DNA of 64,000 nt, taken from the NCBI RefSeq assembly GCF_011075055.1, contig NC_058147.1:8494001-8558000 (forward strand), in the 5' to 3' direction. The notes under the pieces are model-generated. The model was not told the DNA's origin. It was given only the letters and a program-made list of their open reading frames with translations, and did no database searches. This document shows, in pieces, positions 1-12,129 of the stretch. Positions within the stretch are counted from its first letter, which is position 1. Every line of letters starts with the position of its first letter. This DNA is from Mangifera indica (taxonomy: Eukaryota > Streptophyta > Magnoliopsida > Sapindales > Anacardiaceae). A program made the translations under genes and the position numbers.

Positions 1-2012
1 CAAAAGATTTATTAAAGGGTTTACTAAGCTAGCAAGACCTCTTACAACTCTCACTAAAAAGAAAACTCACTTTCAATGGTTAGATTCTTATATGAAAAGT
101 TGAAAAAAGTTGAAAAAAAGATTGACTTCTACTTTAACATTAACCCTACCAGAGGATGGGGTCGAGTATGATTTGTGTACCGATACATCTTATGGTGGTT
201 TTGGAGTAGTATTGATGCAATAAGACAAGGTAATAATTTATACCTTGAGAAAGCTGAAAGATTTTGAGACCAAATACCCTATCTATGATTTAGAGTTAAT
301 AGTGATGATGTTTGCTCTTAAGATGCAATATTTCATCAATGGAAATAGCCTCCGATATTTCTTCATTAAGAAAAAGCTTAAATGAAACAAAGGAGATGGT
401 TTGAGTTAGTGAAGGATTACGATTGTGATATTAAGTATTATTCAAGCAAAGCTAATATAGTTACAAATGTCCTCAATAGAAAAGTGTTTTTGTCACTGTT
501 GACGGCTTAGAGCAAGATTCAGACAGATTTAGATCGAGAGTAGATTGAGTTAGTGATTAGGGTTTTAACTAGATTAGAGATCAAATCCATGTTAAAGGAG
601 GAGATTAAGGTAGCTCAACTATAGGATGATTAGTGTAAATAAAGAATTCAAAAGGTTTGGCAAGGTTTGTGTTCCTCTAATGGATGAGTTAAGGTAAAGG
701 ATTATTGTAGAGACTTACAATTCTTTTTACATAACCTATCCTGAGGGTGTAAAGATATATCAAGAATTGAGGAAGATTTTTTTGTATACTGGCATGAGAA
801 GAGATGTGGGTGAGTATATTGTTAAGTGTCTCACCTGTCAACTAGTTAAGGCTGACCACTAGAGACTATTAGGATTACTTCATATTTTTATGGACTTCAT
901 TATTGGGCTCCTGAGGAAACTTTAAGTGTACCCAAGTGAAAGTAGAAGCATATTTCCATGGACTTCATTGTTACGCTCCTAAGGGTTCAAAGTGGTTTTA
1001 ATGTGTTTTAGTAATAGTTAACAAATTGTCCAAAACAACACATTTCATACCTATTAAAGATACCACCCTTATAGTTCAATTAAGAAAATTATATGTTCAT
1101 GAGATCACCAGATTGCATGGTATGCCCAAGACCATAATATCAAACAAGGACAAAAGTTTGTGTCACCTTTTTGTAAGAGTTTACATAGATTTTTAGACAC
1201 TAACTTGGCATTTAGTATAATTTATCACCCAAAACGGATAGTCAAACAAAAAGGACCAACTAGGTGTTAGAGAATAAGTTAGGTAGAGATGTTATCTTTG
1301 GTAGAGTTCACCTATAATCACAACTATCAGACGACGATTCACATGGTGTCCTATGAGACACTATATGGTAGGAGGTGTCGTTACCTTCTACATTAGAATA
1401 AGTTAGGTGAAAGAGATGTTTAGTTCAATTTTTAAACTAGAGTTAATCTAAAAATGATTGAGGATGTTCAATTGATCATACAAAGAATGAAATAGGCCTA
1501 AGATCAACAGAAGAGTTATGCTGATCAAAAATGTCAAGATTTGGTGTTTAGTGTGGGTGACAAAGTTTTTATCAAATTAGCTCATTTTAAACATATGATA
1601 AGATTTAGAATAAAGGGTAAATTGGCTCCCAAGTTCATTAGCCTATATGAGATTATGGAGTAGGTCGGTAAGATAACTTACAAGCTTGTATTATTGACAA
1701 GAATAAACCATATTCATGACCATTACAAAAGGCACCATCAATACACATTCCTTACACCGCTTATAGTAAAACATGTCCACAATAGGACACAAGACTTTCA
1801 ATAAGGTACCTGTTCATAGTAAAGCCAAGTTGAGATGATAGTTGGGTGTAGTGAAATATAGAGATGACTTACATGGCTAAGGTATCAAATCCTTGTATTC
1901 GATTTAGTCTGATCAGCCTAGTATATAGCTTTAGTATAACTTCCAAACACAAATGCTTTCATCGAGTTCAGTATAATCACATCATATAGGAATTTGATCA
2001 GTGGTTTATTAG
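1..2012 (+). mobile_element. Ty3/gypsy retrotransposon remnant (RT end, RNase H, integrase)
   Basis: Conceptual translation across several frames gives the typical gypsy pol order. The RT/RNase H junction lies at about 1-90 (RFIKGFTKLARPLTTLTKK), followed by RNase H (about 150-400). An integrase zinc-finger remnant (CLTCQLVKADH) is at about 820-860 and the integrase core (MDFIV, then VNKLSKTTHFIPI) at about 955-1060. The YNHNYQT-type and GRRCR segments are at about 1310-1380 and a C-terminal part reaches about 1750. Stops and frameshifts are scattered throughout, so it is not functional. The 5' part lies outside the window. The right side is interrupted by the hAT element at 2013, and LTR-like sequence resumes after 5035. 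Confidence 0.85.
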
Positions 2013-5000
2013 TAGACATATCAATTGGGCTGGGCCAAATAGAGGCTCGACTTGAAACATGAAAAAAAGCTCGGGCACAATAAAACCCAGCTTGATACTG
2101 TAGAGTGTCAGGCCAAGTCCACAGGCCTATCGGGTTGGGCCTTGGGCCTTTATATAAGACCCATGGGCTGGCCCAGCCTGGTACTGTTTATAAAAAATAA
2201 ATTTTTTTTTTCTTGCTTCTACTGCCTTACGGCAAAAGTAGGTTCCCGCTTTTGCCAAATGGCAGAAAGCCAAGCTTCTGCCTTGTGGCAGAAGGCAGAA
2301 GCCGTTGGTAATGGCTACTGGCCACCAGCCAGTAGTAGTTGCTTAATTTTTTTTTAAAAAAAATTTTAATTAATTTTTTTCCCTATAAAAACCTATTAAA
2401 TTTTTCATTTTTACTTTCAATTACAATTACAAATTTCTCAAACTCTCAATCTCAATTATTTTATTATATTTTTAATCTCATTTTATTTTAATTTTATCAT
2501 TACAAAATATTACAAATGGATCCAATGTCAAATGAATTCAATCCATTTGAATATTATCATGTTGTTGCTAATGATATTATTGATGATGCACAAGGTGGAA
2601 TAGGTGGAGCTCCAACGAGTGAAAGTGATACAGGTATAAGTTCGCATTATTCGACAGAGAGAAAAAGAAAACAAACATCAATGGTATGGGAACACTTCGA
2701 TAAAATTGAGGAAACAATAGACGGAAAATTAATTCGTCGAGCAGTATGTAAACATTGTGGTTCTTGTTTAACATGTGCAAATACAAATGGGACAGGACAT
2801 CTTCGCCGACATGTTACTGATTACTGTAAAACAATTTCACGTGAGCTTAGAGGACAAAAACAAATTGCATTCACCAAATCGCGATCCGTTGGTCCAGGTG
2901 CCACTTTAGTAAGAGGTCTGAGCAGTTCTGGACATATAAGAGAAATGTCAACTTTTACGTACGATCAAATGAAGATGCGAGATTACATGGTCAGGTACGT
3001 AGTTGCTTTTGATCAACCTTTTAGTTATATAGAAGATGAAATTTTAGAATGGATGATGCAAAATAATATTCAACCAGCATTTAAAAGAATTCTTAGGTCA
3101 ACTCTTAGGTCAAATATATTGAAAAATTATGAATTAATAAAAATAAAAATTATTAGAGAATTAAGTAATTTTAATGGTGTTATTTCAATAACTTCTTATT
3201 TATGGATTCCTACAAATCAACATATAGGATATCTTTGTGCAACTACCCATTATATTAATTCTAACTGACAATTATACAAAAAAATTATTGCATTTAGAAA
3301 TTTAGAATATCCGCATGTTGGTTTTACAATTTATCGTGCATTAGCAAATATTTTTTAGGAATATAAAATTAATAATTCTATTTTTTTAATTACTTTTGAT
3401 AATGCTAAAAATAATGATAAAGTTATTAAATATATGTATAATCATTTATCTCCTTCATTTAATAGAAAATTATTTCATGTTAGGTATGCATGTCATATTA
3501 TTAATTTAATCGCTCAAGAAGGCTTGAGCTTGGCAAAAAAACATTTAGAAGTAATTAGACATGCCATTGCATACATTTCATCATCCCCATCACGGGAACA
3601 AGCATATCATCAATTATGTAGATTAATAGGGTTAAGAAGGAAAAAATAAAAAATAAATATTAAAACTAGGTGAAATTCAACATATCTTTTGTTGAAAGCA
3701 TGTGAAGGGTATGAAGTTCCTATAACACGATACTTCAATACCCAACCAAAAGATTCGCAAGATCCTATTTTTTTGATAGATCAAGATTGGGAAATAGCTA
3801 TGACTTTAATGAACTTGTTAGAGCCATTGAAGATAGCCACAGATTATTAATCAGGTGTGTATTATTCAACAACTTGTTCTATAATATATCATATGGTAGA
3901 AATAAGTGATATTTTTAAAGAACATAGATATCATCACTCTCATCATACTTTTCAAAATATACGTATGCAAATGGAACAAAAATTTAAAAAATATTGGAGT
4001 GAAATTCCTTTACTTTATTCTGCAGCTACTGTTTTAGATCCTAGAGCAAAAATTAATAAATTACAAAATTTATTTGATATTATTAATGAAAATTTGTCAA
4101 TTAATAGCAATGTAAATTCTCTTGAATATGTTCAAGATTTTTTACTTGATATGTATAGTATTTATGAACAAAAATATGAAAAAACTAGACAAAGTTCTGC
4201 ACCAGAGGTAAGTTCTGGTAGTTCAGGTAAAAAAAAGTCACACCTATGGTCTCTGTTGCGCAAAGGTAAATAAACTGCTAGTCAAAGTACAAATTATAGT
4301 TAATTTTATAATTATATCAATATTGATCATTATCCTGAAATTATTCAAAGATATAATGCTGAAAAACTAGATGTTTTGGCATGGTGGAAAGACAAGGTAG
4401 AAACTTTTCTTGTGCTTGTAGTCATGGCCCGAGATCTACCAACACCTCCGGTGTCAATTGCAGCATCGAAATCCTCTTTTAGTGTAGGTGGATGCGTGTT
4501 GGATGATAGACGATCTAATTTACATCCAAATATGGTTGAAGTGATAATGTACATGAAGGATTAGGTCAAAGCTGAATTCAAATTATAGAATCGTGTGGCA
4601 GAAGATGTCTTTGAAGAATTTAGAGATTTGGATGTAGAAGATGAGTAGATAATTGTTATATAGTAGATATATTTTATTTATGTTTTGTAATTTATACAGT
4701 ATGTAAATTAATTTATTTGTATAATGTTATCAATTTATAATATTTTTCATCATGTAACCATGATATTCCTCCACCACAAGTGAGAGATTATAAATAAAAT
4801 ATTCGGGGTACTGTCCTCGGTTTCAATAATTAAAAAATAATTTGTGTTTAAAAATTTTAATTTATTATTATTTTTAAATATTGATTAAATGGGTTGGGCC
4901 GACTCGATTAAGGCCCGTTATTATATGGGTCGGGTCTTGGGCCTTTGTATTTCAATGGGTCGGCCCACCCTGAAGGCCCATTACTGTTTGGGCCTTGGGC

Positions 5001-5035
5001 CTGACCCGGCTCGACCCGACCCATTGACATCTCTA
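2013..5035 (+). mobile_element. hAT-superfamily DNA transposon, degraded
   Basis: The left end (2013-2036, TAGACATATCAATTGGGCTG) and the reverse complement of the right end (5012-5035, TAGAGATGTCAATGGGTCGG) are imperfect terminal inverted repeats of the TAGAGATGTCAATGGG type common in plant hAT elements. Both ends carry subterminal GGGCC/GGGTC-rich sequence. The interior encodes a BED zinc finger followed by an hAT dimerisation domain. No convincing 8-bp target duplication is visible (TTTATTAG on the left, CCAAGTGG on the right). The element sits inside the 3' part of an older gypsy element. Confidence 0.88.
2516..4648 (+). pseudogene. hAT transposase pseudogene (BED finger + hAT C-terminal domain)
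   Basis: The frame opening at the ATG at 2516 can be followed to a terminal TAG at 4646-4648 in a single reading frame. It is interrupted by about eight in-frame stops, for example at 3266, 3356, 3647, 4271 and 4562, with no frameshift seen. At the N-terminus a BED zinc finger is recognisable (W, then CKHCGSC, then GHLRRHVTDYC; about residues 55-105). The C-terminus holds the hAT dimerisation signature (LDVLAWWK, then ARDLPTPPVS, VLDDRRS and LHPNMVE; about 4366-4550). A transposase would bind the element ends and catalyse cut-and-paste movement; this copy cannot. Several stops replace expected Trp or Gln codons, consistent with C-to-T decay of methylated DNA (inference). Confidence 0.9.
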
Positions 5036-5533
5036 CCAAGTGGGATATAGTTTGACTCGAGAGTTAAGATAAGTAGGTTAGACATTCCTTAAAGCTCAGC
5101 TTGAGCACAAAGAAGACACCTATGACCCACCATCATCCTTATAGACTTTAATGCCAACTTCGAATGACAGAGATAGTAAGGGTCGAGATCAAGGGTATTT
5201 TGGAAAATTCAATAAAAGTTAATAGTAGACTCTCCTACTTAATGAATATTTCATCACTCACTCTTCTACTTTCATATGTATAGGTGTAGATGGTTGTGAC
5301 GACTATGAGACAAGTGATAGTTAGTCGGCGTAGAGCTACGTGAACAGTCTAGTCATTTCAATTTTTATTAGTTTTACTTATTTTAATATGATTTTATGAT
5401 TGTATTTGACTGTACATATTATGGTTTTCTGCTTATAATTTTTTATATCAAAACATCTTTCATATACTTTGGATAGATGTTTTTAATAAAGGTATTTTAG
5501 TTATTTTGTCAAATCTAATAAAGGGGTGTTACA
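5036..5533 (+). mobile_element. Gypsy 3' LTR-like segment
   Basis: This sequence continues after the hAT insertion and ends at 5523-5533 with GGGGTGTTACA, a common 3' terminus of Ty3/gypsy chromovirus LTRs. It is probably the 3' LTR of the element at 1-2012. The LTR start could not be placed because of decay and because the other LTR is outside the window. Confidence 0.5.
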
Positions 5534-5550
5534 TCAATAAAGAGCGATTG

Positions 5551-5934
5551 TTACATTGCCTTTGAGAAGAACCAAATTGCAAATGGAATGATCCAACGGT
5601 GACCAAATTTGAAGATATCATTGCCAGATGATTCAGTGAACACAGTAGAGGATGACCGAAAATAGCTATTGACAACAATCAAACTATTGTACTCTATAAA
5701 AATAGGAAATGCATGCAACCTGTGTGATTTTTTCTCAAGTTTGAAATAAAATTCAGTGGGGTATTCAATATTCTTGCAAGTGAGTTGCTCTAATTGCTGT
5801 GTTTGTTTCTCATAGCCTAACCCTATGAAATTATAATAATGACACCAAGCAAATGAGTTTTTATTTAAATAAATAAAAAATTGCAAATGGTAAATATAAA
5901 ATAGGGACATATTAGATAGATAAATCAAAATCAT
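5551..5934 (-). CDS. Unrecognised short open frame (127 codons)
   Basis: An ATG-initiated frame of 127 codons on the minus strand ends just outside the gypsy LTR boundary. The composition is protein-like, with aromatic residues and a polar middle around residues 45-80, but I recognise no domain or signal peptide and see no confident splice partners. It could be a fragment of a host gene cut by the adjacent retroelement, or chance. It needs homology or transcript support before being treated as a gene. Confidence 0.18.
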   Translation of the reverse strand: MILIYLSNMSLFYIYHLQFFIYLNKNSFAWCHYYNFIGLGYEKQTQQLEQLTCKNIEYPTEFYFKLEKKSHRLHAFPIFIEYNSLIVVNSYFRSSSTVFTESSGNDIFKFGHRWIIPFAIWFFSKAM

Positions 5935-6250
5935 ACATTACTAAAAACGTGATCGATCTTTTTCTACGTACCCACAAGAGTAATTGTATTAAAAATATTT
6001 TCACAGATGGCTGCAGGACCTTTAAAAATTCATGGCCACATGAATAAACGTGGGTCCCTTACAAAGAACGATTAAGAACGTTGAGGAGTTCAAACTGGAT
6101 ACGTTTCTGCAGGTGATCACGTAGGTTTTATTGTTAAGGAAAGATTCATTACCAACTCTCGGAATGTTAGCTCCTGGATCGATGGAAAAAGTCAAAAAGA
6201 TTTAGCTGTTCTCAATAGAAAATTCAATTCGATGTCAGGTTAATGAACCT

Positions 6251-6372
6251 ATACATTATAATTCTATATTATATAATTTTACACCTAATCGAGCACGATT
6301 CTTTTGTTTGTATACAATATAATTCTATATTATATAATTTTTCACCCAATCGAGCACGATTCTTTTGTCTGT
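6251..6372. repeat. 61-bp tandem duplication (2 copies)
   Basis: Two adjacent 61-bp units, 6251-6311 and 6312-6372, differ at only a handful of positions. Both contain the block TATAATTTT(T)CACC(T/C)AATCGAGC. This is a head-to-tail duplication of recent appearance in otherwise unremarkable DNA. Confidence 0.9.
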
Positions 6373-7493
6373 CACCTCATTATATCTGTAGCACATTTTG
6401 AGGATAAATAATGCGCTTACTAAATGACACAATGCTTTTCTTATGTTTCAAAATTCTAATTTCTTCATATTTTGAAGTATATTCTGGATGGTAGCTACAC
6501 ATATAGCTATCCTTCTTGTTCACCATGTCTGATTATCAAGGACAATTTTGTTTTTCTTCTTTTGTGAGCATCACATTTTTTATAACGTGATTCTTATGAC
6601 AATTTGATATGTTATCTCGCTTAACTAGTGACTGACCCAAAATTTTAATTTAGGGTGGCCTCTTGTTATTATTTGTCAATTACTTAGTAAAAACTTTTGA
6701 AAGTTACTAAATCTGAAGTAAGGATAATAATACAATATCAAAAAATTGAAGGGAAAAAAAAGTACAATAACATAAGTAATTTTTTATATAAAAAAATATT
6801 TTCTTGTGAAGAAAAAAAAAAATCCACTTAAGTCCAATGAAATTAGAAGTGTTTATAACAACAGCAATCCACAAAAAAGTATTTAAAGTTGCATTGCTAG
6901 AGAAACAGTCAAACTTTAGGTTATATAAAATCAAAACTTAATTATCTGGATTAAAAATCAATACGTTCTTCATGTATTAAGTAAAATTCAAATTAGAATG
7001 TAATATTAAAAGATCTGAATATTTGAATATTAATTATTCAAAGATGAAAACAAATTTTGATAGTATATCTAAAGTTCTTCAATATAACATGCTTTTCAAC
7101 TTTGATATATTTTGAAATCATTCAATTATATTTTCATTGTGAATTGTATAAAAATTTAGGTAATTTAGTATATACAAAATCTTTTTTCAAATATAATTTA
7201 AGTATTTTGTCAAATTTTCATATGCCTTTTTTACATAAAAATTTTATTTCTTATTTTGAATATAACTTTGGTAATTTGAAGGAACAAATAAAATAATCAA
7301 TTATAAGATACAATTGTAAAGAACTTACATAAATTTAACATTTACCATATAGGTAATTTTGAAATTAGGTTTTAAAAAGCAAGATTTTAAATTTGGAGAG
7401 GAAAAGTGAATTAAGTAATGGAGAGAATAAGGATTCGGGAGAAGGTTTGAACTACAGAGTAATAATTTAAGAAATAACAAGGGTAGGCCTATT

Positions 7494-7588
7494 CTATCAA
7501 TTTTCAATTTTGAGGATAGGCCAGACCCACCCTCATGATACTATCAATTTTCAATTTTGAGGATAGGCCCAGATCCACCCTCACGATA
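7494..7588. repeat. 47/48-bp tandem duplication (2 copies)
   Basis: Units at 7494-7540 and 7541-7588 both begin CTATCAATTTTCAATTTTGA and both contain the block GGATAGGCC..GA.CCACCCTCA. The second unit has one extra base. Confidence 0.88.
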
Positions 7589-7977
7589 TTATAGGTCTGC
7601 TTCTATGGTTAACTTCTTAAGACAAAATTTTCACTTTCTAAGACGAAAATTTTTGTCGCTGTTTATAAAATTTGTTGTAGCGTACATTCCTTTGTTAATT
7701 GAATTCCTCTTGTTTCTATGATGATCTCCTCTAATATTGCCTTGAATAACAATATCTACATGTATACAATATCTTTTGTTGATTTTAGAACTTATATTTC
7801 TCTTTGCATCCCATATTAAACTATCGAATTTATGGTATCGAGACTAAATTTATTATTGGCAATTATAATACTAACCATATTAAACAACAGTACTAATTTT
7901 TATTAGTTTATAATTTGTTTGATTTTATGCTAATGTCACCTGATACATGAAATGCTTGATTTATGATCTTTTATTGA

Positions 7978-8370
7978 TTTTCTGAATCCATGTTCTTTTT
8001 GGTTTTTGAGTCTAAATCAATTATGGATTACTTCTATACTATAAATACACATGTTAAACGTCTCAGAAAGGATGTGTGTGATGTATCAAGGGATCTCCAA
8101 GGGCTTTAGACTTAGATTGACAAGTTTAGGAAGGTGAGAGAGATTTGTGAAAGAGGGATTCATGATTGAGAGTGGGAGAGGTTTAGGCTTGAGTTTATAA
8201 TCATCAATTTGATAGTGGAAGAAATGTTGGTGCACTCCGTGGACGTAGGGAATTTCTTGAACCACGTAAAACTCTTGTGTCTATTTTATTTTATGCTTTT
8301 GTAATGTGTGCTTGATTGTGCTTTACGACTTTTTCTTCTTCTTATTTCTTTTTGGGTTTATTTCCTAACA
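7978..8370 (+). repeat. Copia 5' LTR, truncated on its left
   Basis: It matches 10647-11040 of the 3' LTR, including the block GATGTGTGTGATGTATCAAG, and ends in TAACA immediately before the primer-binding site. Sequence left of 7978 no longer matches the 3' LTR. Confidence 0.9.
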
Positions 8371-8372
8371 AC

Positions 8373-8385
8373 TGGTATCAAAGCC
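8373..8385 (+). other. Primer-binding site, initiator Met tRNA type
   Basis: TGGTATCAAAGCC begins two bases after the 5' LTR end. This is one or two changes from the canonical complement of the 3' end of plant initiator methionine tRNA (TGGTATCAGAGC) used by Ty1/copia elements. Confidence 0.9.
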
Positions 8386-8427
8386 TGGTTTGTTAGTGGT
8401 TGGTTTTATCAGTTTGGGTGGAGGATC

Positions 8428-10328
8428 ATGGGTTCAAAGAGGACCATTACAAAGTTGAGAAGTTCAATGGGTCAAATTTCAGTTTCTGGAAGATGTAGAT
8501 TGAGGATTACCTGTACCAAAAAGACTTGTACTTGCCTGTTTGTAAGAATCCTAAGTTAGGTGCACAATCAAAAGCCAAGGAGACCATAGAAAAAGAACCA
8601 GTCATTACTTTAAGTTCGATGTCTAGAGGTTTAGACTCAAAACCATCAGAAAAGTGAGTTGCAGATTTATACCTTAATGAGTTAGATTATCCAGTAAATG
8701 CACTACGAAGGTCTAAGCGATGTCAAATACCAAACAAGAAGTATGACCTAAACTATCTGCTACTGACTAATGGTCGGGAGCCTGAATGCTATGTTGAGGC
8801 ATGTCAGATAGATGATTCTAGCAAGTGGGAGTTAGCGATGAAGGATGAGATGAAGTCTCTGAATTTGAACCATACATGGGAGTTGATAGAGTTACCAGAC
8901 GGTAAAAAGGCACTTTAAAATAAATGGGTCTTTAGAATTAAGGAAGAACATGATGACTTCAAGAGGTACAAGGCTAGATTGGTGGTCGAAGGCTTTCAAC
9001 AGAAAGAAGGCATTGACTACACAGAGATATTTTCCATTGTTGTGAAGTTGAGCACAATTCGATTAGTCATAAGCATTATGGCAGTAGAAGATTTACATCT
9101 AGAGCAATTAGATGTAAAGACCATTTTTCTACATGGTGGTCTCGAGGAGGAGATATACATGATGCAACCAAAAGGTTTCATAGAAAAAGGAAAAGAAAAT
9201 CTAGTATATAGGTTGACCAAAAGCTTGTATGGCCTTAAGCAAGCTCCTCGTCAATGGTATAAGAAATTTGATAGCTTTATGCAAAAGAAAAGATACCTAA
9301 GATGCAATGTTGACCATTGTTATTACTTCAAGAAGGTTGGTGCCAGTTACACTATCTTATTACTCTATGTTGATGACATGTTAGTAGCTGGAGCAAATTT
9401 AGAAAAAATAAAAAAGTTGAAGAAACAACTGTTTAGTGAGTTTGAGATGAAAGATTAAGGGGCATCAAAGCAGATTCTTCGAATGAGAATTAATAGAGAT
9501 AAGAAAAGAGGTATATAGCAATTGTCTTAGGCAGAGTATATTCATAAGGTTCTTCAATGTTTTAGCATGAATGATGCTAAACTAGTCAAAATTCCCATAG
9601 CTAGTCACTTTAGACTTTCCAAGGATCAGTGTCCAGAGACAGATGAAGATAAGGCTTACATGGATAAAGTTCCATAAACATTTGCAGTTGGAAGCTTTAT
9701 GTATGTTATTATTTGCATGAGGCCATATATTGCTCATGTAGTGGGAGTAGTTAGTAGATTTATGTCTAATCTAGACAAGCAGCTTTAGGAAGCAATTAAA
9801 TGGATTTTGAGGTATCTACGAGGTACAATAGAAAAATGTTTATGCCTCAAAAGAGGTGATTTAAAGCTACAAGGATATGTTGATACTGACTTTGCTGGAG
9901 AGGTGGATCATAGGAGGAGCACTACAGGGTACATTTTTACTTTTTGTGCGACAACTATTAGTAAGGTTTCTCAGTTACAGAAGATTGTGACATTGTCTAC
10001 GACTGAGGTAGAGTATGTGGTTGTTATAAAGGCAAACAAAGAACTGATTTGGTTACAAGGTCTGTTAGCAAAATTGGTATTTAAACAAGTATTGAATGTG
10101 TTGCACAGTGATAGCCAAAGTGCGATACACTTAGCTAAGAATTCAACATTTTATTCGAGGACCAAACATATAGGTTTGAGATATCACTTCATTCGTACTT
10201 TGTTGGATGAAGGTGTGTTGACACTTGTGAAGATTCTTGGGAGTAAAAATTCAATTGACATGTTAAACAAGCTAGTGACTATTGAGAAACTAAAACTGTG
10301 TTTAGCTTCAATTGGTCTTCAAGGTTGA
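8428..10328 (+). pseudogene. Copia gag-pol pseudogene (gag start fused to RT-RNase H)
   Basis: The gag start is an ATG at 8428 followed after a frame change by an FNGSNFSFWK-type segment. By about 8650 the sequence is already in the polymerase linker (ALRRSKRCQIPNKKY), so most of gag plus protease and integrase is deleted. Reverse transcriptase follows, with KARLVVEGFQQ, LDVKTIFLHG, YGLKQAPRQWYKKF and the catalytic YVDDMLVAG (about 9367-9393). RNase H follows, with YVDTDFAGEVDHRRSTTGY, ATTEVEYV-like and DSQSAIHLAKN motifs (about 9880-10140). In-frame stops lie near 8918, 9456, 9517, 9675 and 9786. It is not functional on its own. Confidence 0.9.
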
Positions 10329-10397
10329 AGCAAAGGAAGTTGAGTGCACCATTTTCACTAGCCAGAAGAGTTGATGATTGCATGTGTTTCAGTCTTC

Positions 10398-10408
10398 AAG
10401 TGGGAGAT
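10398..10408 (+). other. Copia polypurine tract
   Basis: The purine-rich run AAGTGGGAGAT abuts the TGTTAG start of the 3' LTR, the expected position of the plus-strand primer. Confidence 0.8.
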
Positions 10409-11040
10409 TGTTAGAATTATGAAGCTTGAAAGAATTTGAATTCCTAAAAGAATTTGGATTCTTCAAAGAATTTGGATTCAAAACTACATCAAACTTTGAC
10501 ATGCAAGTAGGTCAAACCAAGTCTGTTTTACTCAAATAAGATATCGTTGGAAAGTTTATTTCGATACAAATCCAATGCCTTAAAAACAGTAGCAAACGGA
10601 GCTCTCACACGCCCTCAACAATGTCCCATGGTCAGGTTTACACAAATTTTCTGAATCCATGTTCTTTTTACTTTTTGAGTCTAAATTAGTTATGGATTAC
10701 TCCCATACTATAAATACATATGCTAAACGTCTCATAAAGGATGTGTGTGATGTATCAAGGGATCTCCAAGGGCTTTAGACTTAGATTGGCAAATTTAGGA
10801 AAGTGAGAGAGATTGTGAGAGAGAGATTCGTGACTGAGAGTGAGAGAGGCTGAGGCTTGAATTTGTGATCATCAATTTGATAGTGGAAGAAGTGCAGGTG
10901 CACTCTATCGACGTAAATAATTTTTCGAAGCATGTAAAACTATTATGTCTCTTTAATTTAATGCTTTTATAATGTGTATTTGATTTTGCTTTACGATTTT
11001 TTCTCCTTTTTTGCTTTCTTTTTAGGTTTATCTCCGAACA
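10409..11040 (+). repeat. Copia 3' LTR (632 bp)
   Basis: It begins TGTTAG and ends CGAACA, the standard TG...CA termini. It contains a TATAAATA-like box at about 10710, matching the equivalent box in the 5' LTR at about 8041. Confidence 0.9.
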
Positions 11041-11861
11041 CCTTTATATAAGCTATTGATGTTGACAATCGCAACTGCAAGTACACTGAATTATGGGGGT
11101 AAAGTCAGTGCAAGGTGGTTTTGAAAAAAGCAGTGAACTGTGAGTACATAACAAATAAAGCGTCACTTTTAGCGTTGTTTGACGTGTCACTTAGAAGTCT
11201 GTCCATGTCCACAGTTATATCATTGAGAGTTTGAGTTTGCAACAGCATGGTGTAATAGTATAATATCATTAAGTGTCATCTCTAAGCATATATATAATTT
11301 TTTACTTATAGTGGCATGCAAGAAAAATTCAAACCATAAAATATGACCAACTGTTTAAAATTTTTGATTTGGTTTGAGTTGAAAAATATAAAAAAAAGAA
11401 GTTTAAAGTTTAGATTATTGTTTGAGTAGTTTTTAAACTAGACTAAATTATAAAATATTTTTTAGTTTTAGACAAAATGATAAATACCTTTTTTTCAGAA
11501 TCATAGGTATATTTTGTGTACTTTTAGGTCTTAGATGCCTAAAAATTATTTTTTGATGAAGAAAAATGTTCGTAAAAAGATTTGTGACAATTGGAAATAA
11601 ACATGCCCCGTGTTTGAGTTAAAATGAGTAAATTATAATATTTTGAGCAATGTATAGTCAAGAAGAGCAATACCATATTTATCTATTTTAGGTACACAAT
11701 TATATACACATTTATATAATTTATTATATGATCAAGATTATTTTATCTTTAATTTAAATTCATCTAATTATATGATGATACATATAACACATAGTTTTAT
11801 TGATTCTCCAATTCAAGAGAGAGTACTCAATGCCCCAACATGGAAAAATCATGATGGCGAC
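11041..11861. other. Intergenic, no gene recognised
   Basis: AT-rich sequence with no coding motif, RNA gene or transposon end that I can support. Confidence 0.55.
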
Positions 11862-12129
11862 TAGGGCTAGATTTGAGCCGAGCTTTGGTTTGCGTATAGC
11901 TGAGCTCAAGTTCGAGCTTGAGCTCGTGGAAGCCAAGTTTGAACTAGGTTCGACTCATTTTTCGTTATTAAAATAATGTCGTTTTAATATATATTGATCA
12001 AAACGACATTATTTTGTATCAAATTTTTTAATTAAAAAATTTGACGAGTAGCTCGAGCTCATATAGAGCTAGCTCGTTTCAGGCTCGTTTGAGTTGAGCT
12101 CGAACGGACTCGATTCGAGTCCAACCCTA
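11862..12129. mobile_element. hAT-like MITE with 8-bp target duplication
   Basis: The left terminus TAGGGCTAGATTTGAGCCGA and the reverse complement of the right terminus (TAGGGTTGGACTCGAATCGA) form imperfect terminal inverted repeats. The interior is rich in GAGCTC-type palindromic words. The element is flanked by ATGGCGAC (11854-11861) and ATGGCAAC (12130-12137), an 8-bp target duplication with one mismatch, which is the hAT hallmark. There is no coding capacity in 268 bp. Confidence 0.88.

Larger units (their letters stand above)
5935..7977. other. AT-rich intergenic stretch, no gene recognised
   Basis: There are no coding frames with recognisable motifs, no RNA gene and no clear transposon ends. 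The only structures seen are the two short tandem duplications at 6251-6372 and 7494-7588, plus long A/T runs. Confidence 0.6.
7978..11040 (+). mobile_element. Ty1/copia LTR retrotransposon, internally deleted
   Basis: The order is truncated 5' LTR (7978-8370), primer-binding site (8373-8385), gag start, RT/RNase H, polypurine tract (10398-10408) and full 3' LTR (10409-11040, TGTTAG...CGAACA). The two LTRs align from the block TTTTCTGAATCCATG to their ends with modest divergence. The 5' LTR has lost about 237 bp at its left end, so no target duplication can be tested. The interior passes almost directly from gag to the RT linker, so protease and integrase are missing. Confidence 0.92.
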
